A DNA stretch of 25,882 bases. Origin: DATMQA01 sp035566895. GTDB lineage: Bacteria; Verrucomicrobiota; Verrucomicrobiia; Limisphaerales; UBA8199. Numbering within the stretch: position 1 is the stretch's first letter; the number at the start of each line of letters is the position of its first letter. The notes below the pieces were generated by a model. It saw nothing but the letters and a program-made list of their open reading frames with translations. It had not been told where the DNA came from and did not search any database. The position numbers and the translations under genes are program-made. Positions 25,791 to 25,882 of this stretch are shown here, one piece after another. Location of the stretch: assembly GCA_035566895.1 (NCBI GenBank), contig DATMQA010000011.1, positions 1 to 25,882 on the forward strand. The letters are read 5' to 3'.

Positions 25791-25825
25791 ATCTGACTAA
25801 ATCTGACTAAATCTGACCAAATCTG
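25791..25825. repeat. 10-bp tandem repeat at right edge
   Basis: ATCTGACTAA twice, ATCTGACCAA once, then a partial ATCTGA. The period equals one helical turn, as in the arrays at 142-191 and 20137-20166, but the unit sequence is unrelated. Confidence 0.8.
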
Positions 25826-25882
25826 AGTATTTTTTGATCTGCCACGAAAACCAGGCACATACGTGAACCGGATAAACACCCA

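Larger units (their letters stand above)
24431..25882. other. Long non-coding, repeat- and signal-rich region
   Basis: About 1.45 kb without a gene I would defend. In order it holds the STAND relic, a half-site cluster (24801-24867), a sigma-54-type promoter (24993-25009), a palindrome (25065-25078), a direct repeat with hairpin (25174-25245), its second copy (25621-25692) and a 10-bp tandem array at the right edge. The sequence from about 25140 on is visibly more AT-rich than the genes. A 143-codon frame at 25291-25722 lacks domain, composition or repeat-free evidence and is not called. Confidence 0.6.

Overview
The window looks like a chromosomal segment of a GC-rich member of the Verrucomicrobiota (PVC group). 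This is an inference from gene content: a prepilin-like protein with the near-invariant N-terminus AFTLIELLVVIAIIAILA, a DUF5107 plus TPR protein, an agarase-type glycoside hydrolase, a YfiR/CHASE8 signalling operon, and many short dispersed intergenic repeats. No rRNA, tRNA or CRISPR array was seen.

Layout. (1) 1-521: a repeat-rich spacer holding an inverted repeat and two tandem arrays. (2) 522-8058 (+): a tight four-gene operon with gaps of 12, 5 and 8 bp, encoding a TonB-dependent receptor, a YfiR-family periplasmic protein, a membrane histidine kinase with a CHASE8-like sensor, and a soluble hybrid kinase with two receiver domains. It reads as an envelope-sensing phosphorelay. No DNA-binding or GGDEF output gene lies nearby. 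(3) 8340-9744 (-): a small BON-domain protein and a prepilin-like secreted protein. (4) 9945-13078 (+): an exported YncE-like beta-propeller and a two-domain HtrA-like protease whose second protease domain is degenerate. (5) 13132-18422 (-): a DUF5107-TPR protein and, upstream of it, an agarase-type glycoside hydrolase. The hydrolase is broken twice, by a one-base frameshift and by a composite hairpin repeat that removed its C-terminus and joined it in frame to DUF5107.

(6) 18563-24430 (+) is the accessory region. It holds a P-loop ATPase behind a pair of ATTGC operators that abut its start codon, a STAND-like ATPase with C-terminal TPRs, an amino-methyltransferase of the N4-cytosine type, and a partner protein that overlaps it by ATGA and looks like a PD-(D/E)XK restriction endonuclease. 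Downstream, at 24515-24670, lies a frameshifted remnant of a second STAND-TPR gene. The restriction-modification pair is therefore bracketed by an intact gene and a ghost of the same family, as expected of a turnover hotspot or defence island.

(7) 24671-25882 has no convincing gene but is rich in regulatory structure: a cluster of GNCACACTT half-sites, a near-consensus sigma-54 promoter about 125-190 bp downstream of them, a palindrome in its presumed leader, and two gapless direct repeats 447 bp apart. Each repeat contains a hairpin in which base pairs differ in a compensatory way. This structured non-coding region and the ATPase/R-M island are the two best candidates for undescribed biology here.
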